Source: Bos javanicus
Lineage: Eukaryota; Chordata; Mammalia; Artiodactyla; Bovidae
Direction of reading: 5' to 3'
Length of the DNA stretch: 64,000 nucleotides
NCBI RefSeq assembly: GCF_032452875.1
Contig: NW_026893640.1
Coordinates: 558,001 to 622,000 of the forward strand
This document shows positions 46,081 through 57,744 of this stretch, one piece after another. Numbering within the stretch: position 1 is the first letter of the stretch; each line of letters starts with the position of its first letter. Under the pieces are notes generated by a model. It was not told the origin of the DNA. It did no database searches and was given only the letters and a program-made list of their open reading frames with translations. The position numbers and the translations under genes were made by a program.

Positions 46081-49000
46081 GATCAGCCACGTGATCAGTG
46101 CATGATAGCCACGTGATCAGTGCATGATCAGTCACGTGATCAGTGCATGATAGCAACGTGATCAGTGCATGATCAGCCACGTGATCAGTGCATGATGCCA
46201 CGTGATCAGTGCATGATCAGTCACGTGATCAGTGCATGATCAGTCACGTGATCAGTGCATGATCAGTCACGTGATCAGTGCATGATCAGTCACGTGATCA
46301 GTGCATGATCAGTCACGTGATCAGTGCATGATCAGCCACGTGATCAGTGCATGATCAGTCACGTGATCAGTGCATGATAGCCACGTGATCAGTGCATGAT
46401 CAGCCACGTGATCAGTGCATGATAGCCACGTGATCAGTGCATGATCAGTCACGTGATCAGTGCATGATCAGTCACGTGATCAGTGCATGATCAGTCACGT
46501 GATCAGTGCATGATAGCTACGTGATCAGTGCATGATCAGCCACGTGATCAGTGCATGATAGCCACGTGATCAGTGCATGATCACACGTGATCAGTGCATG
46601 ATCAGTCACGTGATCAGTGCATGATCAGTCACGTGATCAGTGCATGATAGCCACGTGATCAGTGCATGATCAGTCACGTGATCAGTGCATGATAGCCACG
46701 TGATCAGTGCATGATCAGTCACGTGATCAGTGCATGATCAGTCACGTGATCAGTGCATGATCAGCCACGTGATCAGTGCATGATCAATTACGTGATCAGT
46801 GCATGATCAGTCACGTGATCAGTGCATGATAGCTACGTGATCAGTGCATGATCAGCCACGTGATCAGTGCATGATAGCCACGTGATCAGTGCATGATCAG
46901 TCCGTGATCAGTGCATGATCAGTCACGTGATCAGTGCATGATCAATTACGTGATCAGTGCATGATCAGTCACGTGACAGTGCATGATAGCTACGTGATCA
47001 GTGCATGATCAGCCACGTGATCAGTGCATGATAGCCACGTGATCAGTGCATGATCAGTCACGTGATCAGTGCATGATCAGTCACGTGATCAGTGCATGAT
47101 CAGCCACGTGATCAGTGCATGATAGCCACGTGATCAGTGCATGATCAGTCACGTGATCAGTGCATGATCAGTCACGTGATCAGTGCATGATCAGCCACGT
47201 GATCAGTGCATGATCAGTCACGTGATCAGTGCATGATAGCCACGTGATCAGTGCATGATCAGCCACGTGATCAGTGCATGATAGCCACGTGATCAGTGCA
47301 TGATCAGTCACGTGATCAGTGCATGATCAGTCACGTGATCAGTGCATGATCAGTCACGTGATCAGTGCATGATAGCTACGTGATCATGCATGATCAGCCA
47401 CGTGATCAGTGCATGATAGCCACGTGATCAGTGCATGATCACACGTGATCAGTGCATGATCAGTCACGTGATCAGTGCATGATCAGCCACGTGATCAGTG
47501 CATGATCAGCCACGTGATCAGTGCATGATAGCCACGTGATCAGTGCATGATCAGTCACGTGATCAGTGCATGATCAGTCACGTGATCAGTGCATGATCAG
47601 CCACGTGATCAGTGCATGATAGCCACGTGATCAGTGCATGATCAGTCACGTGATCAGTGCATGATCAGTCACGTGATCAGTGCATGATCAGCCACGTGAT
47701 CAGTGCATGATCAGTCACGTGATCAGTGCATGATCAGTCACGTGATCAGTACATGTAGCTACGTGATCATTGCATGATCAGCCACGTGATCAGTGCATGA
47801 TAGCCACGTGATCAGTGCATGATCAGTCCGTGATCAGTGCATGATCAGCCACGTGATCAGTGCATGATATCCACGTGATCAGTGCATGGTAGCCACGTGA
47901 TCAGTGCATGATCAGTCACGTGATCAGTGCATGATCAGCCACGTGATCAGTGCATGATAGCCACGTGATCAGTGCATGATAGCCACGTGATCAGTGCATG
48001 ATCCTCACGTGATCAGTGCATGATCAGGCACGTGATCAGTGCATGATCAGCCACGTGATCAGTGCATGATAGCCACGTGATCAGTGCATGATCAGTCACG
48101 TGATCAGTGCATGATCAGTCACGTGATCAGTGCATGATCAGCCACGTGATCAGTGCATGATCAGTTACGTGATCAGTGCATGATCAGTCACGTGATCAGT
48201 ACATGGTAGCCACGTGATCAGTGCATGATCAGGCACGTGATCAGTGCATGATCAGTCACGTGATCAGTGCATGATCAGTCACGTGATCAGTGCATGATCA
48301 GCCACGTGATCAGTGCATGATAGCCACGTGATCAGTGCATGATAGCCACGTGATCAGTGCATGATACCACGTGATCAGTGCATGATCAGCCACGTGATCA
48401 GTGCATGATCAGCCACGTGATCAGTGCATGATCAGTCACGTGATCAGTGCATGATCAGTCACGTGATCAGTGCATGATCAGTCACGTGATCAGTACATGA
48501 TAGCTACGTGATCAGTGCATGATCAGCCACGTGATCAGTGCATGATGCCACGTGATCAGTGCATGATCAGTCACGTGATCAGTGCATGGTAGCTACGTGA
48601 TCAGTGCATGATCAGCCACGTGATCAGTGCATGATGCCACGTGATCAGTGCATGATCAGTCACGTGATCAGTGCATGATCAGTCACGTGATCAGTGCATG
48701 ATCAGTTACGTGATCAGTGCATGATCAGTCACGTGATCAGTGCATGATCAGTCACGTGATCAGTGCATGATCAGCCACGTGATCAGTGCATGATCAGTCA
48801 CGTGATCAGTGCATGATCAGTCACGTGATCAGTGCATGGTAGCTACGTGATCAGTGCATGATCAGCCACGTGATCAGTGCATGATAGCCACGTGATCAGT
48901 GCATGATCAGTCACGTGATCAGTGCATGATCAGTCACGTGATCAGTGCATGATCAGCCACGTGATCAGTGCATGATCAGCCACGTGATCAGTGCATGATC

Positions 49001-50081
49001 AGTCACGTGATCAGTACATGATAGCTACGTGATCAGTGCATGATCAGCCACGTGATCAGTGCATGATCAGCCACGTGATCAGTGCATGATCAGTCACGTG
49101 ATCAGTGCATGATCAGTCACGTGATCAGTGCATGATCAGTCACGTGATCAGTGCATGATCAGCCACGTGATCAGTGCATGATCAGTCACGTGATCAGTGC
49201 ATGATCAGTCACGTGATCAGTGCATGGTATCTACGTGATCAGTGCATGATCAGCCACGTGATCAGTGCATGATAGCCACGTGATCAGTGCATGATCAGTC
49301 ACGTGATCAGTGCATGATCAGTCACGTGATCAGTGCATGATCAGTCACGTGATCAGTGCATGGTAGCTACGTGATCAGTGCATGATCAGCCACGTGATCA
49401 GTGCATGATAGCCACGCGATCAGTGCATGATCAGCCACGTGATCAGTGCATGATCAGTCATGTGATCAGTGCATGATAGCACGTGATCAGTGCATGATCA
49501 GTCCGTGATCAGTGCATGATCAGCCACGTGATCAGTGCATGATCAGCCACGTGATCAGTGCATGATCAGTCACGTGATCAGTGCATGATCAGTCACGTGA
49601 TCAGTGCATGATCAGTCACGTGATCAGTGCATGGTAGCCACGTGATCAGTGCATGATCAGCCACGTGATCAGTGCATGATAGCCACGTGATCAGTGCATG
49701 ATCAGTCACGTGATCAGTGTATGATCAGCCACGTGATCAGTGCATGAGTGCCACGTGATCAGTGCATGATAGTCACGTGACAGTGCATGATCAGCCACGT
49801 GATCAGTGCATGATCAGCCACGTGATCAGTGCATGATCAGCCACGTGATCAGTGCATGATCAGTCACGTGATCAGTGCATGATCAGCCACGTGATCAGTG
49901 CATGATAGCCACGTGATCAGTGCATGATCAGTCACGTGATCAGTGCATGATCAGTCACGTGATCAGTGCATGATCAGCCACGTGATCAGTGCATGATCAG
50001 TCACGTGATCAGTGCATGATCAGCCACGTGATCAGTGCATGATCAGCCACGTGATCAGTGCATGATCAGTCACGTGATCAG

Positions 50082-50370
50082 TGTATGATCATCCACGTGA
50101 TCAGTGCATGATCAGTCATGTGATCAGTGCATGATATAGACGTGATCAGTGCATGATCAGTCACGTGATCAGTGCATGATAGCCACGTGATCAGTGCATG
50201 ATCAGTCACCTGATCAGTGCATGATCATTCACGTGACCAGTACATGGTAGCTACATGATCATTGCATGATCAGCCACGTGATAGTGCATGATAGCCACGT
50301 GATCAGTGCATGATCAGTCACGTGATCAGTGCATGATCAGTCATGTGACCAGTACATGGTAGCTGCGTGA
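50082..50370 (+). repeat. Orphan A right-flank segment without a block
   Basis: GTGTATGATCATCCACG, AGTCATGTG, ATATAGACGTG near 50133, CACCTGATCAG near 50208, CATTCACGTGACCAG, GGTAGCTACATG and CATGTGACCAGTACATGG near 50342 reproduce the A right-flank series. GATGGGTGTATG has become GATCAGTGCATG, which is the array consensus. Confidence 0.8.
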
Positions 50371-51063
50371 TCAGTGCATGATCAGCCACGTGATCAGTGC
50401 ATGATAGCCACGTGATCAGTGCATGATCAGTCACGTGATCAGTGCATGATCAGTCACGTGATCAGTGCATGATCAGCCACGTGATCAGTGCATGATCAGG
50501 CACGTGATCAGTGCATGATCAGCCACGTGATCAGTGCATGATAGCCACGTGATCAGTGCATGATCAGTCACGTGATCAGTGCATGATCAGTCACGTGATC
50601 AGTGCATGATCAGCCACGTGATCAGTGCATGATCAGCCACGTGATCAGTGCATGATCAATTACGTGATCAGTGCATGATCAGTCACGTGACCAGTACATG
50701 GTAGCTACGTGATCATTGCATGATCAGCCACGTGAGCAGTGCATGATAGCCACGTGATCAGTGCATGATCAGTCACGTGATCAGTGCATGATCAGTCACG
50801 TGATCAGTGCATGATCAGTCACGTGATCAGTGCATGATCAGCCACGTGATCAGTGCATGTCAGTCATGTGTCAGTGCATGATAGCCCGTGATCAGTGCAT
50901 GATCAGTCCCGTGATCAGTGCATGATCAGCCACGTGATCAGTGCATGATCAGCCACGTGATCAGTGCATGATCAGTCACGTGATCAGTGCATGATCATCA
51001 CGTGATCAGTGTATGATCAGCCACGTGAACAGTGCATGCTCAGTCACGTGATCAGGGCCTGCT

Positions 51064-51286
51064 GAGCTGCGTGATTACTGTCTGCTCATCTGCTTGACAA
51101 TTGCCAGCTGAGCTGCACGATTCCTGCCTGTCATCTGCTTGACAATTGCCAGCTGTGCTGCGTAATTCCTGCCTGCTCAGCTGCTTGATTATTGCCAGCT
51201 GAGCAGCATGATTCTCACAGCTGAGTTCCATGATTATTGCCTGCTGACTGATTCGTGCCTACTCAGCTCTTTGTTCATTGCCTCCA
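51064..51286 (+). repeat. Hybrid A/B block with 1-bp deletion (223 bp)
   Basis: A-type modules 1-3, ATTATTGCC and GATTCGTGCC with the B 4-bp deletion and GTTCATTG. Module 4 reads GATTCTCACAG, one base short. The right flank GATAGCAAAC is A but AGCACATGATC is B. Confidence 0.92.
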
Positions 51287-52628
51287 GAGGCACATGATCA
51301 GTGTATGATAGCAAACATGATCAGCACATGATCAGTCACATGATCAGTGCATGATAAGCCACGTGATCAGTGCATGATCAGTCATGTGATCAGTGCATGA
51401 TCAGTCATGTGATCAGTGCATGATAGCCACGTGATCAGTGCATGATCAGCCACGTGATCAGTGCATGATAGCCACGTGATCAGTGCATGATCAGTCACGT
51501 GATCAGTGCATGATCAGTCACGTGATCAGTGCATGATCAGTCACGTGATCAGTGCATGATAGCCACGTGATCAGTGCATGATCAGTCACGTGATCAGTGT
51601 GATCAGCCACGTGATCAGTGCATGATAGCCACGTGATCAGTGCATGATCAGTCACGTGATCAGTGCATGATCAGTCACGTGATCAGTGCATGATCAGCCA
51701 CGTGATCAGTGCATGATCAGCCACGTGATCAGTGCATGATCAGTCACGTGATCAGTGCATGATCAGTCACGTGATCAGTGCATGATCAGTCACGTGATCA
51801 GTGCATGATCAGCCACGTGATCAGTGCATGATCAGCCACGTGATCAGTGCATGATCAGCCACGTGATCAGTGCATGATCAGTCACGTGATCAGTGCATGA
51901 TCAGTCACGTGATCAGTACATGATAGCTACGTGATCAGTGCATGATCAGCCACGTGATCAGTGCATGATAGCCACGTGATCAGTGCATGATCAGTCACGT
52001 GATCAGTGCATGATCAGTCACGTGACCAGTACATGGTAGCTACGTGATCATGCATGATCAGCCACGTGATCAGTGCATGATAGCCACGTGATCAGTGCAT
52101 GATCAGTCACGTGATCAGTGCATGATCAGTCACGTGATCAGTGCATGATCAGCCACGTGATCAGTGCATGATCAGTCACGTGATCAGTGCATGATCAGCC
52201 ACGTGATCAGTGCATGATAGCCACGTGATCAGTGCATGATCAGTCACGTGATCAGTGCATGATCAGCCACGTGATCAGTGCATGATCAGTCACGTGATCA
52301 GTGTATGATCAGCCACGTGATCAGTGCATGATAGCCACGTGATCAGTGCATGATCAGTCACGTGATCAGTGCATGATCAGCCACGTGAACAGTGCATGTT
52401 CAGCCACGTGATCAGTGCATGATAGCCACGTGATCAGTGCATGATCAGTTACGTGAGCAGTGTATGATCAGCCACGTGATCAGTGCATGGTCAGACACGT
52501 GAACAGTGTATGATCAGCCACGTGATCAGTGCATGATATCCAAGTGATCAGTGCATGATCAATCACGTGATCAGTGTATGATCAGCCACGTGAACAGTGC
52601 ATGCTCAGTCACGTGATCTGGGCCTGCT
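51287..52628 (+). repeat. 23-bp array, hybrid to A (59 units)
   Basis: GATAAGCC (B flank) near 51351, uniform to about 52.38 kb, then the complete A left flank: GTTCAGCC, GTTACGTGAGCAG, AGACACGTGAACAG, ATATCCAAGTG, CAATCACG and TCTGGGCCTGCT. Confidence 0.9.
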
Positions 52629-52855
52629 GAGCTGCGTGATTACTGTCTGCTCATCTGCTTGACAATTGCCAGCTGAGCTGCACGATTCCTGCCTGTCATC
52701 TGCTTGACAATTGCCAGCTGTGCTGCGTAATTCCTGCCTGCTCAGCTGCTTGATTATTGCCAGCTGAGCAGCATGATTCCTCACACTGAGTTCCATGATT
52801 ATTGCCTGCTGACTGTTTGATTCGTGCCTACTCAGCTCTTTGTTTATTGCCTCCA
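52629..52855 (+). repeat. Type A block with 1-bp deletion (227 bp)
   Basis: Module 4 reads CTCACACTGAG, one C short. This shifts the minus-strand open stretch into another frame (92 codons instead of 62). Confidence 0.93.
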
Positions 52856-53946
52856 GAGGCACATGATCAGTGTATGATAGCAAACATGATCAGCGCATGA
52901 TCAGTCACATGATCAGCGCCATTAAGTCACGTGATCACTACATGATAGTCATGTGATCAGTCCATGCTCAGTCACGGTATCAGTGCATGATCAGCCACGT
53001 GATCAGTGCATGATCTGTCACATGATTAGTGTATGATCATCCACGTGATCAGTGCATGGGCAGTCATGTGATCAGTGCATGATATAGACGTGATCAGTGC
53101 ATGATCAGTCTCGTGATCAGTGCATGATAGCCACGTGATCAGTGCATGATCAGTCACCTGATGGGTGTATGATCATTCACGTGACCTGTACATGGTAGCT
53201 ACATGATCATTGCATGATCAGCCACGTGAGTAGTGCATGATAGCCACGTGATCACTGCATGATCAGTCACGTGATCAGTGCATGATCAGTCATGTGACCA
53301 GTACATGGTAGCTGCGTGATCATGCATGATCAGCCACGTGAGCAGTGCATGATAGCCACGTGATCAGTGCATGATCAGACACGTGATCAGTGCATGATCA
53401 GTCACGTGATCAGTGCATGATCAGCCACGTGATCAGTGCATGATCAGTCACGTGATCAGTGCATGATCAGCCACGTGATCAGTGCATGATCAGTCACGTG
53501 ATCAGTGCATGATCAGCCACGTGATCAGTGCATGATAGCCACGTGATCAGTGCATGATCAGTCACGTGATCAGTGCATGATCAGTCACGTGATCAGTGCA
53601 TGATCAGCCACGTGATCAGTGCATGATCAGCCACGTGATCAGTGCATGATCAGCCACGTGATCAGTGCATGATCAGTCACGTGATCAGTGCATGATAGCC
53701 ACGTGATCAGTGCATGATCAGCCACGTGATCAGTGCATGATAGCCACGTGATCAGTGCATGATCAGCCACGTGATCAGTGCATGATCAGTCCCGTGATCA
53801 GTGCATGATCAGCCACGTGATCAGTGCATGATAGCCACGTGATCAGTGCATGATCAGTCACGTGATCAGTGCATGATCAGTCACGTGATCAGTGTGTGAT
53901 CAGCCACGTGAACAGTGCATGCTCAGTCACGTGATCAGGGCCTGCT
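52856..53946 (+). repeat. 23-bp array, A to B (48 units)
   Basis: Full A right-flank series to CCAGTACATGGTAGCTGCG near 53298 and AGACACGTG near 53378, then uniform array and AGTCCCGTG near 53788 before the B left flank. A good model of the A half (1,318 bp start-to-start). Confidence 0.9.
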
Positions 53947-54170
53947 GAGCTGCGTGATTACTGTCTGCTCATCTGCTTGACAATTGCCAGCTGAGCTGCA
54001 CGATTCCTGCCTGTCATCTGCTTGACAATTGCCAGCTGTGCTGCGTAATTCCTGCCTGCTCAGCTGCTTGATTATTGCCAGCTGAGCAGCATGATTTCTC
54101 AGAGCTGAGTTCCATGATTATAGCCTGCTGACTGATTCCTGCCTACTCAGCTCTTTGTTCATTGCCTCCA
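53947..54170 (+). repeat. Type B block with A-like modules 2-3 (224 bp)
   Basis: CAGCTGTG at junction 2-3 and CAGCTGCTTG in module 3 are A states. Modules 4-5 are B (TTTCTCAGAG, ATTATAGCC, GACTGATTCC) apart from CTCTTTG. The exchange point lies between modules 3 and 4. Confidence 0.92.
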
Positions 54171-55210
54171 GAGGCACATGATCAGTGTATGACACCAAAC
54201 ATGATCAGCACATGATCAGTCACATGATCAGTGCATGATAAGCCACGTGATCAGTGCATGATCAGTCATGTGATCAGTGCATGATCAGTCATGTGATCAG
54301 TGCATGGTAGCTGTGTGATCAGTGCATGATCAGCCACGTGATCAGTGCATGATCAGTCACGTGATCAGTGCATGATCAGTCACGTGATCATGTGTGATCA
54401 GCCACGTGATCAGTGCATGATAGCCACGTGATCAGTGCATGATAGCCACGTGATCAGTGCATGATCAGTCACGTGATCAGTGCATGATCAGTCACGTGAT
54501 CGTGTGTGATCAGCCACGTGATCAGTGCATGATGAGCCACGTGATCAGTGCATGATCAATTACGTGATCAGTGCATGATCAGTCACGTGACCAGTACATG
54601 GTAGCTACGTGATCAGTGCATGATCAGCCACGTGATCAGTGCATGATAGCCACGTGATCAGTGCATGATCAGCCACGTGATCAGTGCATGATCAGTCACG
54701 TGATCGTGTGTGATCAGCCACGTGATCAGTGCATGATAGCCACGTGATCAGTGCATGATCAGCCACGTGATCAGTGCATGATCAGCCACGTGATCAGTGC
54801 ATGATCAGTCACGTGATCATGTGTGATCAGCCACGTGATCAGTGCATGATAGCCACGTGATCAGTGCATGATCAGTTACGTGATCAGTGCATGATCAGCC
54901 ACGTGATCAGTGCATGAGTGCCACGTGATCAGTGCATGATAGTCACGTGACAGTGTGTGATCAGCCACGTGATCAGTGCATGATCAGCCACGTGATCAGT
55001 GCATGATAGCCACGTGATCAGTGCATGATCAGTTACGTGATCAGTGTATGATCAGCCACGTGATCAGTGCATGTCAGACACGTGATCAGTGTATGATCAG
55101 CCACGTGATCAGTGCATGATATCCACGTGATCAGTGCATGATCATCACGTGATCAGTGTATGATCAGCCACGTGATCAGTGCATGATCAGTCACGTGATC
55201 AGTGCCTGAT
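54171..55210 (+). repeat. 23-bp array, B to A (46 units)
   Basis: The shortened signature GATCATGTGTG or GATCGTGTGTG followed by ATCAGCC occurs four times (near 54385, 54500, 54704 and 54817), so one segment of the B flank has been multiplied here. It ends with weakened A left-flank markers. Confidence 0.9.
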
Positions 55211-55482
55211 GAGCTGCGTGATTACTGTCTGCTCATCTGCTTGATCATTGCCAGCTGAGCTGCATGATTCTGCCTGTCATCTGCTTGACAATTGCCAGCT
55301 GAGCTGCATGATTCCTGCCTGTCATCTGCTTGACAATTGCCAGCTGTGCTGCATAATTCCTGCCTGCTCAGCTGCTTGATTATTGCCAGCTGAGCAGCAT
55401 GATTCCTCACACCTGAGTTCCATGATTATTGCCTGCTGACTGTTTGATTCGTGCCTACTCAGCTCTTTGTTTATTGCCTCCA
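55211..55482 (+). repeat. Type A block with an extra module 2 (272 bp)
   Basis: Six modules: the GAGCTGCATGATTC...CCTGTCATC module is present twice (one copy one base short), a 45-bp gain reciprocal to the losses at 4075 and 11607. The transition reads GTGCCTGAT. GCTGCATAATT occurs in module 3. The longest block in the window. Confidence 0.93.
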
Positions 55483-56518
55483 GAGGCACATGATCAGTGT
55501 ATGATAGCAAACATGATCAGCGCATGATCAGTCACATGATCAGCGCCATTAAGTCACGTGATCACTACATGATAGTCATGTGATCAGTCCATGCTCAGTC
55601 ACGGTATCAGTGCATGATCAGCCACGTGATCAGTGCATGATCAGCCACGTGATCAGTTCATGATAGCCATGTGATCAGTGCATGATCAGTCACGTGATCA
55701 GTGCATGATCAGGCAGGTGATCAGTGCATGATCAGCCACGTGATCAGTGCATGATCAGTCACCTGATGGGTGTATGATCAGTCACGTGACCAGTACATGG
55801 TAGCTACATGATCATTGCATGATCAGCCACGTGAGTAGTGCATGATAGCCACGTGATCAGTGCATGATCAGTCACGTGATCAGTGCATGATCAGTCATGT
55901 GATCAGTGCATGACCAGGCAGTGCATGATCAGCCACGTGATCAGTGCATGATAGCCACGTGATCAGTGCATGATCAGTCACGTGATCAGTGCATGATCAG
56001 TCACGTGATCAGTGCATGATCAGCCACGTGATCAGTGCATGATCAGCCACGTGATCAGTGCATGATCAGCCACGTGATCAGTGCATGATCAGTCACGTGA
56101 TCAGTGCATGATCAGTCACGTGATCAGTGCATGGTAGCTACGTGATCAGTGCATGATCAGCCACGTGATCAGTGCATGATAGCCACGTGATCAGTGCATG
56201 ATCAGTCACGTGATCAGTGCATGATCAGTCATGTGATCAGTGCATGGTAGCCGTGATCATGCATGATCAGCCACGTGATCAGTGCATGATAGCCACGTGA
56301 TCAGTGCATGATCAGTCACGTGATCAGTGCATGATCAGCCACGTGATCAGTGCATGATCAGCCACGTGATCAGTGCATGATCAGCCACGTGATCAGTGCA
56401 TGATAGCCACGTGATCAGTGCATGATCAGTCACGTGATCAGTGCATGATCAGTCACGTGATCAGTGTGTGATCAGCCACGTGAACAGTGCATGCTCAGTC
56501 ACGTGATCAGGGCCTGCT
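55483..56518 (+). repeat. 23-bp array, A to B (45 units)
   Basis: Uses the second form of A right flank: CAGTTCATGATAGCCATG near 55655 and CAGGCAGGTG near 55711, then CACCTGATGGG near 55762 and GAGTAGTGC near 55832. A damaged unit ACCAGGCAGTGCATG lies near 55912. Confidence 0.9.
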
Positions 56519-56742
56519 GAGCTGCGTGATTACTGTCTGCTCATCTGCTTGACAATTGCCAGCTGAGCTGCACGATTCCTGCCTGTCATCTGCTTGACAA
56601 TTGCCACCTGTGCTGCGTAATTCCTGCCTGCTCATCTACTTGATTATTGCCAGCTGAGCAGCATGATTTCTCAGAGCTGAGTTCCATGATTATAGCCTGC
56701 TGACTGATTCCTGCCTACTCAGCTCTATGTTCATTGCCTCCA
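56519..56742 (+). repeat. Type B block, consensus (224 bp)
   Basis: CACCTGTG, ATCTACTTG, TTTCTCAGAG, ATTATAGCC, GACTGATTCC and CTCTATGTTC are all present. A useful reference copy for the B type, with right flank GTGTGTGACACC. Confidence 0.93.
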
Positions 56743-57516
56743 GAGGCACATGATCAGTGTGTGACACCAAACATGATCAGCACATGATCAGTCACATGAT
56801 CAGTGCATGATAAGCCACGTGATCAGTGCATGATCAATTACGTGATCAGTGCATGATCAGTCATGTGACCAGTACATGGTAGCTGCGTGATCAGTGCATG
56901 ATCAGCCACGTGATCAGTGCATGATAGCCACGTGATCAGTGCATGATCAGTCACGTGATCAGTGCATGATCAGTCACGTGATCAGTGCATGATCAGTCAC
57001 GTGATCAGTGCATGATCAGTTACGTGATCAGTGCATGATCAGTCACGTGACCAGTGCATGATAGCTACGTGATCATTGCATGATCAGCCACGTGATCAGT
57101 GCATGATAGCCACGTGATCAGTGCATGATAGCCACGTGATCAGTGCATGATCAGTCACGTGATCGTGTGTGATCAGCCACGTGATCAGTGCATGATCAGC
57201 CACGTGATCAGTGCATGATCAGCCACGTGATCAGTGCATGATATGTCACGTGACAGGTGTGTGATCAGCCACGTGATCAGTGCATGATCAGCCACGTGAT
57301 CAGTGCATGATAGCCACGTGATCAGTGCATGATCAGTTACGTGAGCAGTGTATGATCAGCCACGTGATCAGTGCATGGTCAGACACGTGAACAGTGTATG
57401 ATCAGCCACGTGATCAGTGCATGATATCCAAGTGATCAGTGCATGATCAATCACGTGATCAGTGTATGATCAGCCACGTGAACAGTGCATGCTCAGTCAC
57501 GTGATCAGGGCCTGCT
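56743..57516 (+). repeat. 23-bp array, B to A (34 units)
   Basis: B right flank (CACCAAAC, GATAAGCC, CAATTACG, GGTAGCTGCG), GATCGTGTGTG near 57162, ACAGGTGTGTG near 57252, then the complete A left flank. Confidence 0.9.
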
Positions 57517-57744
57517 GAGCTGCGTGATTACTGTCTGCTCATCTGCTTGACAATTGCCAGCTGAGCTGCACGATTCCTGCCTGTCATCTGCTTGACAATT
57601 GCCAGCTGTGCTGCGTAATTCCTGCCTGCTCAGCTGCTTGATTATTGCCAGCTGAGCAGCATGATTCCTCACACCTGAGTTCCATGATTATTGCCTGCTG
57701 ACTGTTTGATTCGTGCCTACTCAGCTCTTTGTTTATTGCCTCCA
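57517..57744 (+). repeat. Type A block, consensus (228 bp)
   Basis: Five modules with no private change seen. The minus-strand TTG-initiated stretch of 62 codons is 57584-57772. Confidence 0.93.

Larger units (their letters stand above)
44311..51063 (+). repeat. Longest block-free array, 6.75 kb, about 297 units
   Basis: Extremely uniform, with differences mostly limited to unit class and single-base losses such as GATCACACG (46581, 47441), AGTCCGTG (46900, 47827) and GATGCC (46196, 48546). Two stretches keep A right-flank order without any block beside them. Start-to-start block distance is 6,977 bp, more than twice any other except 60168-63859 (3,691) and 808-4075 (3,267). Confidence 0.9.

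Noticed and set aside
55222..55410. Second minus-strand frame overlapping the frame at 55322-55510
   Set aside because: Arises from the duplicated module 2 in this block and overlaps another repeat-derived frame. Not a gene.
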